DNA from: Ascidiaceihabitans donghaensis | GTDB taxonomy: Bacteria > Pseudomonadota > Alphaproteobacteria > Rhodobacterales > Rhodobacteraceae | Reading direction: 5' to 3' | NCBI RefSeq assembly: GCF_900302465.1 | Contig: NZ_OMOR01000001.1 | Location: 3,318,729 to 3,382,728 of the forward strand | Length of the DNA: 64,000 bases | Shown: piece after piece, positions 33,615 through 41,260 of the stretch | How the letters are laid out: every line of letters starts with the position of its first letter | How positions within the stretch are numbered: the stretch's first letter is position 1 | Program-made: the position numbers and the translations under genes | Notes under the pieces: generated by a model | Databases searched by the model: none | Seen by the model: only the letters and a program-made list of their open reading frames with translations | Told to the model about the DNA's origin: nothing

Positions 33615-34914
33615 AGGCTTGATGATCTCTGCGCCGTCTTCCGGCACAGGCAAAACGACGGTGATGTTGGGGCTTTTGCGGGCGCTGTCCGAGGACGGTT
33701 TGAAGGTTCAGCCGTTCAAATCCGGTCCCGATTACATTGATCCCGCGTTCCACCGTGCCGCAGCAGGGCGGGCATCATTCAACTTTGACACATGGGCCAT
33801 GGACGAAGGTCTACTGGGTGCGATTTCGGCGCAATCCGAAGGCGCTGACATTGTGATTTCGGAAGGGTCCATGGGCTTGTATGACGGGGTCGCATTTCCG
33901 GGGGCAACGGGTCATGGCACCAGTGCCGAAACCGCCGCGAAAATGGGCTGGGGCGTGGTGTTGGTTGTGGATGTTTCAGGCCAGGCGCAATCAGCGGCGG
34001 CAACCGCTTTGGGCTTTCGGGAATACCGCAAGGACTTGAACTTTGCAGGCGTCATTTTGAACCGCGTCGCGTCCCCCCGCCATGAACGACTGACCCGATT
34101 GGGCATGGAAGCGCATGGCATCAAAGTGCTGGGGTCATTGCCGCGCCGTGGTGATCTGGCGCTGCCTGAACGCCATCTTGGGCTGATCCAGGCGGTTGAA
34201 CATCCCGATCTGGAAGCCGCGATTACAGGCTATGCGGCGTTCTTGCGCGAAAACGTCGATCTGGAGGCAATCAAAGCGGCCGCAACCAGCGGTCCGGCCC
34301 CAGTCGCGGGGGCCTTGCCTGCGCCGCCTGCACAACGCATTGCCTTGGCGCAAGACGCAGCGTTTTCCTTCACATATCCACATCTTTTGGCAGGCTGGCG
34401 GGCCGCAGGGGCCGAGATTTTACCCTTCTCGCCGTTGCAGGACGAAGCACCTGCACCGGACGCTGATCTGGTGTGGTTGCCGGGGGGCTATCCTGAGTTG
34501 CACGCGGGGAAATTGGCTGCGGCCACCAAGTTTCGTAAGGCGATGCTTCAGCACGCCGAAACCCGCCCCGTTCATGGTGAATGCGGTGGGTATATGGCAC
34601 TGGGCGAGGTCTTGATCGACAAAGAAGGTCATAAACATCAGATGCTTGGCCTATTGGGTTTGGTGACAAGCTACGAGAAACGAAAGTTCCACCTTGGGTA
34701 CCGTAAGGCGCACCTTGGTGCGCCAATGCCTGGCTTTTCCGCAGGCGATGTGCTGCGCGGGCACGAATTCCATTATTCTACAATTCTGGAAGAACCGGAC
34801 GCCCCTTTGGCAAAGGTTCTGGACGCTGAGGGCACTCCGGTTCCCGAAACAGGCAGCGTGAAAGGCAATGTCACAGGCACGTTCTTTCACCTGATCGCGG
34901 AAGCCAAAGCATGA
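33601..34914 (+). CDS. cobB: Hydrogenobyrinic acid a,c-diamide synthase
   Basis: Glutamine- and ATP-dependent amidation of the a and c carboxylates. 437 residues from the ATG at 33601: P-loop [26 protein letters not shown], and a C-terminal glutaminase domain with the nucleophile region [13 protein letters not shown] and the motif GHEFHYST. The frame is open upstream within cobM; the chosen start gives the standard N-terminus [17 protein letters not shown]. Confidence 0.95.
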   Translation: MNNPKGLMISAPSSGTGKTTVMLGLLRALSEDGLKVQPFKSGPDYIDPAFHRAAAGRASFNFDTWAMDEGLLGAISAQSEGADIVISEGSMGLYDGVAFPGATGHGTSAETAAKMGWGVVLVVDVSGQAQSAAATALGFREYRKDLNFAGVILNRVASPRHERLTRLGMEAHGIKVLGSLPRRGDLALPERHLGLIQAVEHPDLEAAITGYAAFLRENVDLEAIKAAATSGPAPVAGALPAPPAQRIALAQDAAFSFTYPHLLAGWRAAGAEILPFSPLQDEAPAPDADLVWLPGGYPELHAGKLAAATKFRKAMLQHAETRPVHGECGGYMALGEVLIDKEGHKHQMLGLLGLVTSYEKRKFHLGYRKAHLGAPMPGFSAGDVLRGHEFHYSTILEEPDAPLAKVLDAEGTPVPETGSVKGNVTGTFFHLIAEAKA

Positions 34915-35639
34915 CGGGTTTTGTGTCTTTTGTTGGCTCCGGTCCCGGTGATCCTGAATTGCTGACCTTAAAGGCTGTCGATCGTTTGAAGCGCGCGGAT
35001 GCAGTCTTGTTTGACGATCTGTCATCCGGTCCGATCCTGTCCCATGCAGGGGCCGGCGCGGATTTGGTGGGTGTCGGCAAACGCGCTGGTCGCCCTAGCC
35101 CGAAACAGGACCACGTTAGCCAGTTGCTGGTGGATTACGCCCAAGACGGGGCACACGTTGTGCGTTTAAAGTCTGGTGATGGTGGTATTTTCGGACGGCT
35201 CGAAGAAGAATTGGTCGCTTGTCGCGCCGCTGGCATCCCATACGAGATCATCCCCGGGGTGCCATCAGCCTGTGCCGCGGCGGCTGCAGCCGGTATTCCG
35301 CTGACCCGTCGCCTGACCGCGCGGCGCGTGCAATTTATCACGGGCCATGATGTAGCCGGACAATTGCCGGAAGACATGAACTTGGCCGCATTGGCCGACC
35401 CCGAAGCGACCACAGTCGTCTTCATGGGCAAGCGCACTTTTGGACGCTTGGCCGCAATGCTTGTCGAACACGGCCTGCCCGGCGACACCGATGTTCTGTT
35501 TGCCGAAGGGGTCTCGACCCCCGACCAGACGCTGACCCGCACAACAATCTCCGCTTTGGTCGAGACGTTGAAAGGTGAATTGGCGACCTCACCTGCCTTG
35601 ATCCTCTATGGACCATTGGCGGAAGATTACGATGCGTGA
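34911..35639 (+). CDS. cobA: Uroporphyrinogen-III C-methyltransferase (SUMT)
   Basis: First committed step: two SAM-dependent methylations of uroporphyrinogen III to precorrin-2. 242 residues, single-domain form without the CysG dehydrogenase part. Motifs: VGSGPGDPELLTLKAVD, VRLKSGDGGIFGRLEEE, IPGVPSACAAAAAAGIPLTRR. Overlaps cobB by ATGA and cobF by 8 bases. Confidence 0.95.
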   Translation: MTGFVSFVGSGPGDPELLTLKAVDRLKRADAVLFDDLSSGPILSHAGAGADLVGVGKRAGRPSPKQDHVSQLLVDYAQDGAHVVRLKSGDGGIFGRLEEELVACRAAGIPYEIIPGVPSACAAAAAAGIPLTRRLTARRVQFITGHDVAGQLPEDMNLAALADPEATTVVFMGKRTFGRLAAMLVEHGLPGDTDVLFAEGVSTPDQTLTRTTISALVETLKGELATSPALILYGPLAEDYDA

Positions 35640-36366
35640 ATTGACCCTGATCGGCATCGGCACGGGCAACCCCGACCATGTGACGTTCGAGGCCGCAAAA
35701 GCCATCGCCGCCGCTGACACCATCCTGATACCGCGCAAAGGTGACAAGAAATCCGACTTGGCCGATTTGCGCCATCAGATCATCGCCAAGGTCGCACCGG
35801 ATTCAGCACCGAAAATCATCGAATTCGACATTCCCGCCCGCCGCGCGAACGGCGATTACTTGGAAGCGGTGGATTTGTGGCACGACGCTATTGCACAGGG
35901 GTGGAAAGCAGCCGCACAAGATGCGCCCTGCGTCGCCTTGCTGGTGTGGGGTGACCCATCGCTCTACGACAGCACCCTGCGCATCGCCACGCGCCTTGAC
36001 CCGATGCCCGACATCAAGGTCGTGGCAGGCATCACAACGCTGCAAGCCCTAACCGCGGCCCATGCCATTCCTGTCAATGACATCGGTGCCCCTTTTGTTG
36101 TCACCACAGGCCGTCAGTTACGCGATCATGGCTGGCCAAAAGGCGCTGACAGCGCGATTTTCATGCTGGACGGGCATTGCGCGTTTCAAACCCTGCCTTT
36201 GGAGGATTTCGACATCTGGTGGGGTGCCTATCTGGGCATGGAGAATCAGGTGATCCGGTCAGGCCCCTTGCAGGAGGTTTGCGCCGACATTCTTGCCACC
36301 CGTGCAGCAGCCCGTGCGGCACATGGGTGGTGTATGGACGCATATTTGTTGCGCAAACGCCGCTGA
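35632..36366 (+). CDS. cobF: Precorrin-6A synthase (deacetylating)
   Basis: Methylates C1 of precorrin-5 with loss of the extruded two-carbon unit; specific to the aerobic pathway. 244 residues from the ATG at 35632. A tetrapyrrole methylase with the altered glycine motif GIGTGNPDHVTFEA, then ILIPRKGDKKSDLADLR, LVWGDPSLYDSTLRI and FMLDGHCAFQTL, diagnostic of CobF. Last gene of the plus-strand biosynthetic run; a second cobalamin riboswitch begins about 65 bp later. Confidence 0.94.
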   Translation: MRELTLIGIGTGNPDHVTFEAAKAIAAADTILIPRKGDKKSDLADLRHQIIAKVAPDSAPKIIEFDIPARRANGDYLEAVDLWHDAIAQGWKAAAQDAPCVALLVWGDPSLYDSTLRIATRLDPMPDIKVVAGITTLQALTAAHAIPVNDIGAPFVVTTGRQLRDHGWPKGADSAIFMLDGHCAFQTLPLEDFDIWWGAYLGMENQVIRSGPLQEVCADILATRAAARAAHGWCMDAYLLRKRR

Positions 36367-36429
36367 ACGACGTCACGCCGTCGCAGATGTCACTTGCGCC
36401 AGCGTGGCCCCAAGCGTTACAGCTAAAGG

Positions 36430-36625
36430 GCTTGGTTTTTGTGCGTGCAGTCTATCGCTGCACGTCCAAACGAAGAGGGAATTGGGTAAGGATGCAAATC
36501 CAAAGCTCAAGCCGCCCCCGCGACTGTAAGCGCAGAGCGGATCTCAACGATACCACTCGGGCCGAGATGGCTTGGGGAAGGTCGGGATCCGCAACGACAC
36601 GTGAGCCAGGAGACCTGCCGGGCAC
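36430..36625 (+). promoter_or_regulatory. Cobalamin riboswitch upstream of cbtB-cbtA
   Basis: Contains AGAGGGAATTGGG (about 36474), the B12-box segment AAGCCGCCCCCGCGACTGTA (36509-36528), GGGGAAGGTCGGGATCCGCA (36574-36593) and the closing GTGAGCCAGGAGACCTGCC (36601-36619). Stems P4-P6 differ in sequence from the first riboswitch. Ends about 47 bp before cbtB, so cobalt uptake is probably shut down by cobalamin. Confidence 0.95.
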
Positions 36626-36671
36626 AAATGAAACAAACGCTGTCGGGTGTGACAGCAAGGAGAAGACGAAG

Positions 36672-36848
36672 ATGACAACAACAGCAACACTTGTTTCCGC
36701 CACACAATCCCGCTCTGCCGTGATCCCTGCGCTTTTTGCGCTGGTTCTGGGTGCAGGCATTCTGGTTCTGGCCGGTCACGTTCAAGCCGCCGCTTTGCAT
36801 GACGCCGCCCATGACGTGCGCCACGCGACAGGCTTCCCCTGCCACTAA
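36672..36848 (+). CDS. cbtB: Cobalt transporter subunit CbtB
   Basis: 58 residues with one transmembrane helix (about 16-40, SAVIPALFALVLGAGILVL) and the CbtB C-terminal histidine signature, here H43, H47, H51, H58 with C57 (HDAAHDVRHATGFPCH). Works with the multi-pass CbtA in inner-membrane cobalt uptake. AAGGAGA lies about 8 bases before the start. Placed directly behind a cobalamin riboswitch. Confidence 0.95.
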   Translation: MTTTATLVSATQSRSAVIPALFALVLGAGILVLAGHVQAAALHDAAHDVRHATGFPCH

Positions 36849-36877
36849 GGCAGATGCTTAACAGTTGATGTGCTAAA

Positions 36878-36903
36878 CGCTTTCGCCGCTTCGGGCGAAG
36901 GCG
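36878..36903 (+). terminator. Terminator-like hairpin between cbtB and cbtA
   Basis: Ten-base stem CGCTTTCGCC/GGCGAAGGCG with one T-G pair and a 6-base loop, followed by ATTTTCTTGTTAT. Lies 29 bases after the cbtB stop. It could lower readthrough into cbtA. Confidence 0.55.
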
Positions 36904-36938
36904 ATTTTCTTGTTATCTAAATCAATGGACTATCCGAT

Positions 36939-37619
36939 ATGTTCACACGTATCCTGACCAGCGCCCTGTTTGCAGGTGCCGCTGCCGGACTTCTTATCGC
37001 TTTGATGCAATATATTTTTGTTCAACCCGTTTTGCTGCATGCAGAACTGTATGAGGGCGGCGATCTGGTTCACTTCGGTGCCGCCCCGGTGTCTGCCATT
37101 CAGGACCTGCCCGGATTTGACCCTATGCGTGACCTGCTCAGTGTTATGTTCACGATGCTGGTCTATTGCGGTTACGCCTTGGGTCTCGTTGCATTGATGA
37201 GCATCGCACAAGAACGTGGCGCTGTGATCACTCCGACAAACGGTATGATCTGGGGCGTGGCAGGGTTTGTGGCAGCACATCTGGCACCGGGCTTTTCCTT
37301 GGCCCCTGAAGTTCCCGGCGTGGCCGCTGCAGATGTTGCGGCACGTCAAATGTGGTTTTTCCCGACGGTCGCTGCAGCCGTCGCAGCCATGTGGCTGTTG
37401 GCGTTTCACCGCAACGCCATGGGCATCGCCGCCGCGGTCGTTCTTTTGGCTGCTCCGCATCTGATTGGCGCACCGGAACCGGACACATTTGCAGGACCGG
37501 TCCCCACCGAATTGGGCGCATTGTTTGCCGCCCGTGCATTGGGTGTTGGACTGGCTGCTTGGGTCATTCTAGGGGCACTTTGCGCCTATTTCTGGTCTTC
37601 CGAAGCGGAGGCTGAGTGA
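36939..37619 (+). CDS. cbtA: Cobalt transporter subunit CbtA
   Basis: 226 residues with about five transmembrane segments. The N-terminus MFTRILTSALFAGAAAGLLIALMQ and the middle MIWGVAGFVAAHLAPGFSLAPEVPG are typical of CbtA. It forms the membrane channel part of the CbtAB system predicted for cobalt. It follows cbtB in the second riboswitch-controlled unit and is followed after 3 bases by a His-rich protein gene. Confidence 0.93.
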   Translation: MFTRILTSALFAGAAAGLLIALMQYIFVQPVLLHAELYEGGDLVHFGAAPVSAIQDLPGFDPMRDLLSVMFTMLVYCGYALGLVALMSIAQERGAVITPTNGMIWGVAGFVAAHLAPGFSLAPEVPGVAAADVAARQMWFFPTVAAAVAAMWLLAFHRNAMGIAAAVVLLAAPHLIGAPEPDTFAGPVPTELGALFAARALGVGLAAWVILGALCAYFWSSEAEAE

Positions 37620-37622
37620 CCT

Positions 37623-38093
37623 ATGGATCGTCGCATAATGATGCTGGTGATCGGTTTGGTGTTTGGCACGGGATTCGGGTTTTTGATGGCCGCGTCGCAG
37701 GGCATCACCCTGGACGGTCATGACCATGCAACTGGTCATGGCGGCAACCACGATCATGCCGCGATGGCCCCTTTGGCAATCCCGGCGCAAGACGCGCCGA
37801 CGTTGGCCGCTGAGGTGTTCAAAGACCCCGTGGCGGGTTGGAACCTGAAGCTGACCGTCACCAACTTTGCCTTTTCGCCACAAAATGCCAGCCTTGACCA
37901 CGTGCCCGGCGAGGGTCACGCCCATGTCTATGCCAATGGTGAAAAGCTGGCGCGCCTTTATGGCCCATGGTTCCATCTGGATCATTTGCCAGAAGGCGAC
38001 GTCACGTTGGACGTTACCCTGAATGCCAACTCTCATCAGGAACTTGCGGTAGACGGCGCTCCCCTGCGCGTGTCTGTGCCTGTTAAGAACTAG
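37623..38093 (+). CDS. His-rich periplasmic/membrane-anchored protein of the cobalt-uptake operon, unrecognised
   Basis: 156 residues. Residues about 6-26 form a signal anchor (IMMLVIGLVFGTGFGFLMAA). A flexible metal-binding-looking stretch follows with H33, H35, H39, H43 and H45, then a compact beta-rich domain carrying H93, H99, H101 (EGHAHVYANGEKLAR) and H118 (GPWFHLDHLPEG). I do not know a named family. The 3-base spacing to cbtA and the shared riboswitch suggest that it binds cobalt outside the membrane and hands it to CbtAB; this is inference. A copper-type periplasmic binding protein is an alternative. Confidence 0.75.
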   Translation: MDRRIMMLVIGLVFGTGFGFLMAASQGITLDGHDHATGHGGNHDHAAMAPLAIPAQDAPTLAAEVFKDPVAGWNLKLTVTNFAFSPQNASLDHVPGEGHAHVYANGEKLARLYGPWFHLDHLPEGDVTLDVTLNANSHQELAVDGAPLRVSVPVKN

Positions 38094-38096
38094 GCG

Positions 38097-38540
38097 CTAG
38101 ATGCGGTACAGAAAACGCGGCGCGGCGCCATCGCGCCGCTCAAATCCGCAAGCGGAATAGGCCGCTTGGGCCGCGACATTGTCTGGCGTCGTGCCCACCA
38201 TAACATATTTGCAGCCTTGGGCTTGGGCGTGTTCAACACACCGCGCAATAAGCGCTTTGCCAACCCCCATGCCACGCAAACCTTCACGCACAAACATGTG
38301 GTGAATGTCATAGCCACGCGCGCCGAATTGTAACTGCGCCAAGGGTAGCATGGTGGCGTATCCCACCAGCGTGTCGCCCTGTTCCGCTACGATGATATGA
38401 ACCCATTGCTGCGCCTCTTTTTGCAACGTTTCGAGGTCCAGCGTCGCTGTGTCGCCGTGGAACGCTGCCAAAGCGTGGATCATCTCTAACACCTGTGGCA
38501 GGTCACTGGCCTTGGCTTTGCGAGTGGTGGTCGGGGTCAA
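38097..38540 (-). CDS. GNAT-family N-acetyltransferase
   Basis: 147 residues, single GNAT domain with the acetyl-CoA loop in REGLRGMGVGKALIARCVEHA and DIHHMFVREGLRG before it. The acceptor substrate is unknown. It overlaps the GntR regulator gene upstream by 4 bases (ATGA), so the two are co-transcribed; the convergent gene ends 3 bases away. Confidence 0.87.
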   Translation of the reverse strand: MTPTTTRKAKASDLPQVLEMIHALAAFHGDTATLDLETLQKEAQQWVHIIVAEQGDTLVGYATMLPLAQLQFGARGYDIHHMFVREGLRGMGVGKALIARCVEHAQAQGCKYVMVGTTPDNVAAQAAYSACGFERRDGAAPRFLYRI

Positions 38541-39211
38541 CTGGCCAACATCCTTAATCCTTGTGTCACATCGGACCGCACGGCAAGACGCAGCCCAGGT
38601 TCATCGCCTGCCCGCAATGCCGCAATGATCAGACGGTGATACTGTGGCGGTTCTGTCCGTCTAAGCCGCCCATAAAGCGCACGCATCGTTGGCCCCATTT
38701 GCAACCAGACCGTTTCCGACATGGCCAGCATCGCAGGCGCTTGGGCGCGAAGGTAAAGGGTGCGGTGAAATTCAAGGTTGGTGCGGATATAGCTGACGGC
38801 ATCGCGGTGCGCCACGGCCTCTGCCACGGTGCTGTTGATCGTCTGCAGCCGTTCAATCAGCGCCATGTGGGCACGGGGCAAGGCACGGCTGGCCAGCTCT
38901 GTTTCGATCAGGGCACGTAAAGCCGCCAGTTCTTCGATCCGCTCATTTGTCAGGCGCGGTGTGGAAATGCGGCCCGACGTGGACATGGTAAGCGCCCCTT
39001 CGGCCACCAATCGGCGCACGGATTCGCGGGCAGGTGTCATGGAGACCCCAAATTCCTTACCGATCCCACGCAATGTCAGCGGCTGACCCGGCATGATTTC
39101 ACCGTGCATGATGCGCCCCCTGAGCTGCCGATACACACGATCATGGGCGGCGCCGATGGCGGGTGTTACGGGTTCAGTCGGCTTGATCAAGGGATGGGCG
39201 GGTTTTTCCAT
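38537..39211 (-). CDS. GntR-family transcriptional regulator with FCD domain
   Basis: 224 residues from the ATG at 39211 (MEKPAHPLIKP), with AAAGAG just before it. The winged helix-turn-helix (about 30-95) has LTLRGIGKEFGVSMTPARESVRRLVAEG; the C-terminal helical FCD domain includes ELAALRALIETELASRAL and metal-site-like NLEFHRTLY. Effector and targets are unknown. Two perfect GTGATCAC palindromes directly in front of its start suggest autoregulation. In-frame codons upstream to 39319 cross those operators and are not favoured. Confidence 0.9.
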   Translation of the reverse strand: MEKPAHPLIKPTEPVTPAIGAAHDRVYRQLRGRIMHGEIMPGQPLTLRGIGKEFGVSMTPARESVRRLVAEGALTMSTSGRISTPRLTNERIEELAALRALIETELASRALPRAHMALIERLQTINSTVAEAVAHRDAVSYIRTNLEFHRTLYLRAQAPAMLAMSETVWLQMGPTMRALYGRLRRTEPPQYHRLIIAALRAGDEPGLRLAVRSDVTQGLRMLAS

Positions 39212-39220
39212 GCTCTTTTT

Positions 39221-39241
39221 GTGATCACACTTTGTGATCAC
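39221..39241. promoter_or_regulatory. Twin GTGATCAC palindromes at the GntR gene
   Basis: GTGATCAC at 39221-39228 and again at 39234-39241, 13 bp apart. They fill the 31-bp gap between the metallopeptidase stop and the regulator start, each inside a TTGTGATCAC context. Likely binding site of the adjacent regulator. Confidence 0.6.
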
Positions 39242-39242
39242 G

Positions 39243-39935
39243 TCAATCGGTAAAGCGGTACCTATGCAAATCATTGCCTGTGGTCCGCAGCCAACGCCTT
39301 GGCCCTTTGTGGTCCCCATAAATGCGTTCGACCTGCGCCCAAAAAGCCGCGGAATGATTCATTTCTGCCAAATGCGCCACTTCATGCGCCGCCACGTAGT
39401 CCAGAACGTCCGGCGGGGCCATAATCAGACGCCACGAAAACATCAGTGTGCCTGCTGAGGTGCATGACCCCCACCGCGACCGCGTATCGCGTATGCTGAT
39501 CTTGTTGTAGGGCTTGCCCAACCGCGTTGCATAGTCATCGCAGGCCTCGGCCAGTCGCGCCCGTGCAATCTGCTTGAGATGCCCAACCAGACGGGCACCG
39601 ACCCGCTCTGCCGCCCCCGGCACCGCAATCTGGCCATCGCTGATTTGCACACGACGCCCTTGTCCTGCCACAACCTGAAACATCTGCCCCCCAAGCGGGA
39701 TTTCAGACCCCAACGCCACAATAGCATCCGCCCCGCGTTTGGACAGATGGTCCCGAATCCAGCCTTCCTTTTGGTGTGCGAACCCCAGCGCTTCGGCCTC
39801 TGAGACCCCTTTGGGCACCGTAAGCGTCACGCGGCCATCCAACTGGGAAATGCGCAGTGAAATCCGCCGCGCCCGCGCAGAATGACGCAATATCACAGGC
39901 ACATCCGGTGCCCCATGTAGAAAATGTGTGCCCAT
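39243..39935 (-). CDS. YgjP-like zinc metallopeptidase (DUF45)
   Basis: 230 residues from the ATG at 39935 (MGTHFLHGAPDVPVILRHSARARRISLRI); an in-frame ATG 12 codons earlier at 39971 is possible. Zinc-binding HEVAHLAEMNH, preceded by the conserved DTRSRWGSCTSAGTLMFSWRLIMAP, matches the YgjP/WLM-like DUF45 family. Cytoplasmic; a protease role is expected but substrates are unknown. Immediately upstream of the GntR regulator gene on the same strand. Confidence 0.9.
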   Translation of the reverse strand: MGTHFLHGAPDVPVILRHSARARRISLRISQLDGRVTLTVPKGVSEAEALGFAHQKEGWIRDHLSKRGADAIVALGSEIPLGGQMFQVVAGQGRRVQISDGQIAVPGAAERVGARLVGHLKQIARARLAEACDDYATRLGKPYNKISIRDTRSRWGSCTSAGTLMFSWRLIMAPPDVLDYVAAHEVAHLAEMNHSAAFWAQVERIYGDHKGPRRWLRTTGNDLHRYRFTD

Positions 39936-40094
39936 TTCACCCACTCGACGGCCGCGCCCTATTGGCGTCATTGTGTCTCAAACGCCCTAAAGCCTTTGAC
40001 AGTCCCCCCACCATATGGCAATTGCGCGGAATCGTCGACACACACGCTTGCGTAAATTTGTCGGCCCATGCATGAGATTTATAAGGGGATTGAT

Positions 40095-40430
40095 ATGCCC
40101 AAAGAAGAATGGGGCACGAAGCGTTTGTGCCCAACGACCGGCAAACGCTTCTACGACCTGAACAAAAACCCGATTGTCAGCCCCTACACGGGTGAGACTG
40201 TTGTGGTGGATGCCTCCAAGACGCGCATGATTGCAGCGGACGAAGAGGATGCTGTGACAGCCAAAGCCAAAGCGACAGAATCGGATGACGAGGATGTGGT
40301 GCTGGATGACGATGATGACGTCGATGTCGATCTGGGGGATGATATCCTGGATGACGACGATGAAGACGCGGACACTGTCCCGTTGGAAGAGATCGCAGAT
40401 GTTGCGTCAGAAGGCGACGACGACAGCTGA
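40095..40430 (+). CDS. TIGR02300 family protein with a highly acidic tail
   Basis: 111 residues. The N-terminus MPKEEWGTKRLCPTTGKRFY followed by DLNKNPIVSPYTGE is a compact signature of this alphaproteobacterial family, possibly a treble-clef-like zinc fold although only one cysteine is clear. From about residue 60 it is almost all Asp/Glu. AAGGGGAT precedes the start by about 6 bases. Function unknown; the tail suggests binding of a basic partner or of metal ions. A hairpin follows, then tRNA-Ala. Confidence 0.9.
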   Translation: MPKEEWGTKRLCPTTGKRFYDLNKNPIVSPYTGETVVVDASKTRMIAADEEDAVTAKAKATESDDEDVVLDDDDDVDVDLGDDILDDDDEDADTVPLEEIADVASEGDDDS

Positions 40431-40446
40431 TCGGAAATTCGGTGCA

Positions 40447-40475
40447 GGGCGGGGATTTTTCACTTGATCCCGCCC
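40447..40475 (+). terminator. Hairpin after the TIGR02300 gene
   Basis: Stem GGGCGGG(G)AT/ATCCCGCCC with one bulged base and a T-rich loop, 17 bases after the stop. There is no U-tract downstream, so its role as a terminator is uncertain. Confidence 0.45.
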
Positions 40476-40530
40476 GCGCCAGCGCCTATTCAGCGGCGCA
40501 TAAGGCCATATAGGCCGACCCTTGGTTAAA

Positions 40531-40606
40531 GGGGCATTAGCTCAGTTGGTAGAGCGCCTGCATGGCATGCAGGAGGTCAGCGGTTCGACTCCGCTATGCT
40601 CCACCA
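40531..40606 (+). tRNA. tRNA-Ala (anticodon GGC)
   Basis: A 76-base cloverleaf: acceptor GGGGCAT pairs with ATGCTCC (one G-U), D arm with AGCTCAGTTGGTAGAGC, anticodon stem CCTGC/GCAGG around loop ATGGCAT, T arm with GGTTCGACTCC, and an encoded CCA at 40604-40606. Discriminator base is A. Confidence 0.98.
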
Positions 40607-40847
40607 AACCCCCTCACTACATCTAGCTCAGAAAAATGCGCAGACCGATGGGCTGACTGACGCGCATCCGCAACGCGATGAAAACGGGCTTCGGTTTTTT
40701 CTAGCCGGGCAAGGCACCGAGTAGCTTGTGCCACGCGGCAAAACTTGACCGCATAACTCTACCGTTATGTTGCGGTACGGTCCTTCGATCAACTTTGCGT
40801 TGGCTTTGTTCTGATGCGCATTGAGCTTGCCCGAAACCACACCACCA

Positions 40848-41147
40848 TCAACATGACCGCAGGGCTTGGCCGCGCGCCAATTGCTGTTGGTCTGCATAAA
40901 ACGCCCGAGGCACCTTGGGTTGTGTTTCGCTTTGGACAAGCCCCGAAATACGCCCAAAACACCCACAATTTACATCCTTCAGATTGGAGGCGCAAAAAGA
41001 CGCTTCAGCGCGTATCTGGGACAGGACCGCTTTGGATTGCGAAGACACTGCATCGCCACCCGTTAAGGGGGCGAACGAAAAAATGGTGGTTAGCACAGCA
41101 GCAGCACCCAAACCTGCGTAGACTGGCAATGCGAATTGGCCCAACAT
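40848..41147 (-). CDS. Small exported cysteine-containing protein, unknown
   Basis: 99 residues from the ATG at 41147, preceded by GAGGGA. A hydrophobic N-terminal segment (FALPVYAGLGAAAVLTTIFSF) may be a signal peptide or anchor. The remainder has four cysteines (FCASNLKDVNCGCFG and a C-terminal RSC), which suggests disulfides in the periplasm. I do not recognise a named family. A 156-codon frame on the other strand lacks protein-like features. Same orientation as the orphan gene upstream. Confidence 0.65.
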   Translation of the reverse strand: MLGQFALPVYAGLGAAAVLTTIFSFAPLTGGDAVSSQSKAVLSQIRAEASFCASNLKDVNCGCFGRISGLVQSETQPKVPRAFYADQQQLARGQALRSC

Positions 41148-41260
41148 ATTTTCCCTCAGCTTTCGGTCCAAATCTTACCGACAAACTAGGCATTCTCAAA
41201 ACACCAAGCACGAAGAAGTTTAGTAAAATCCGTTCCGTTAACCCGCGCCGAGACATTGCA

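Noticed and set aside
40660-40710. Hairpin-like AAAACGGGCTTCGGTTTTTT after the tRNA
   Set aside because: The stem is short and poorly paired; too weak to call a terminator.
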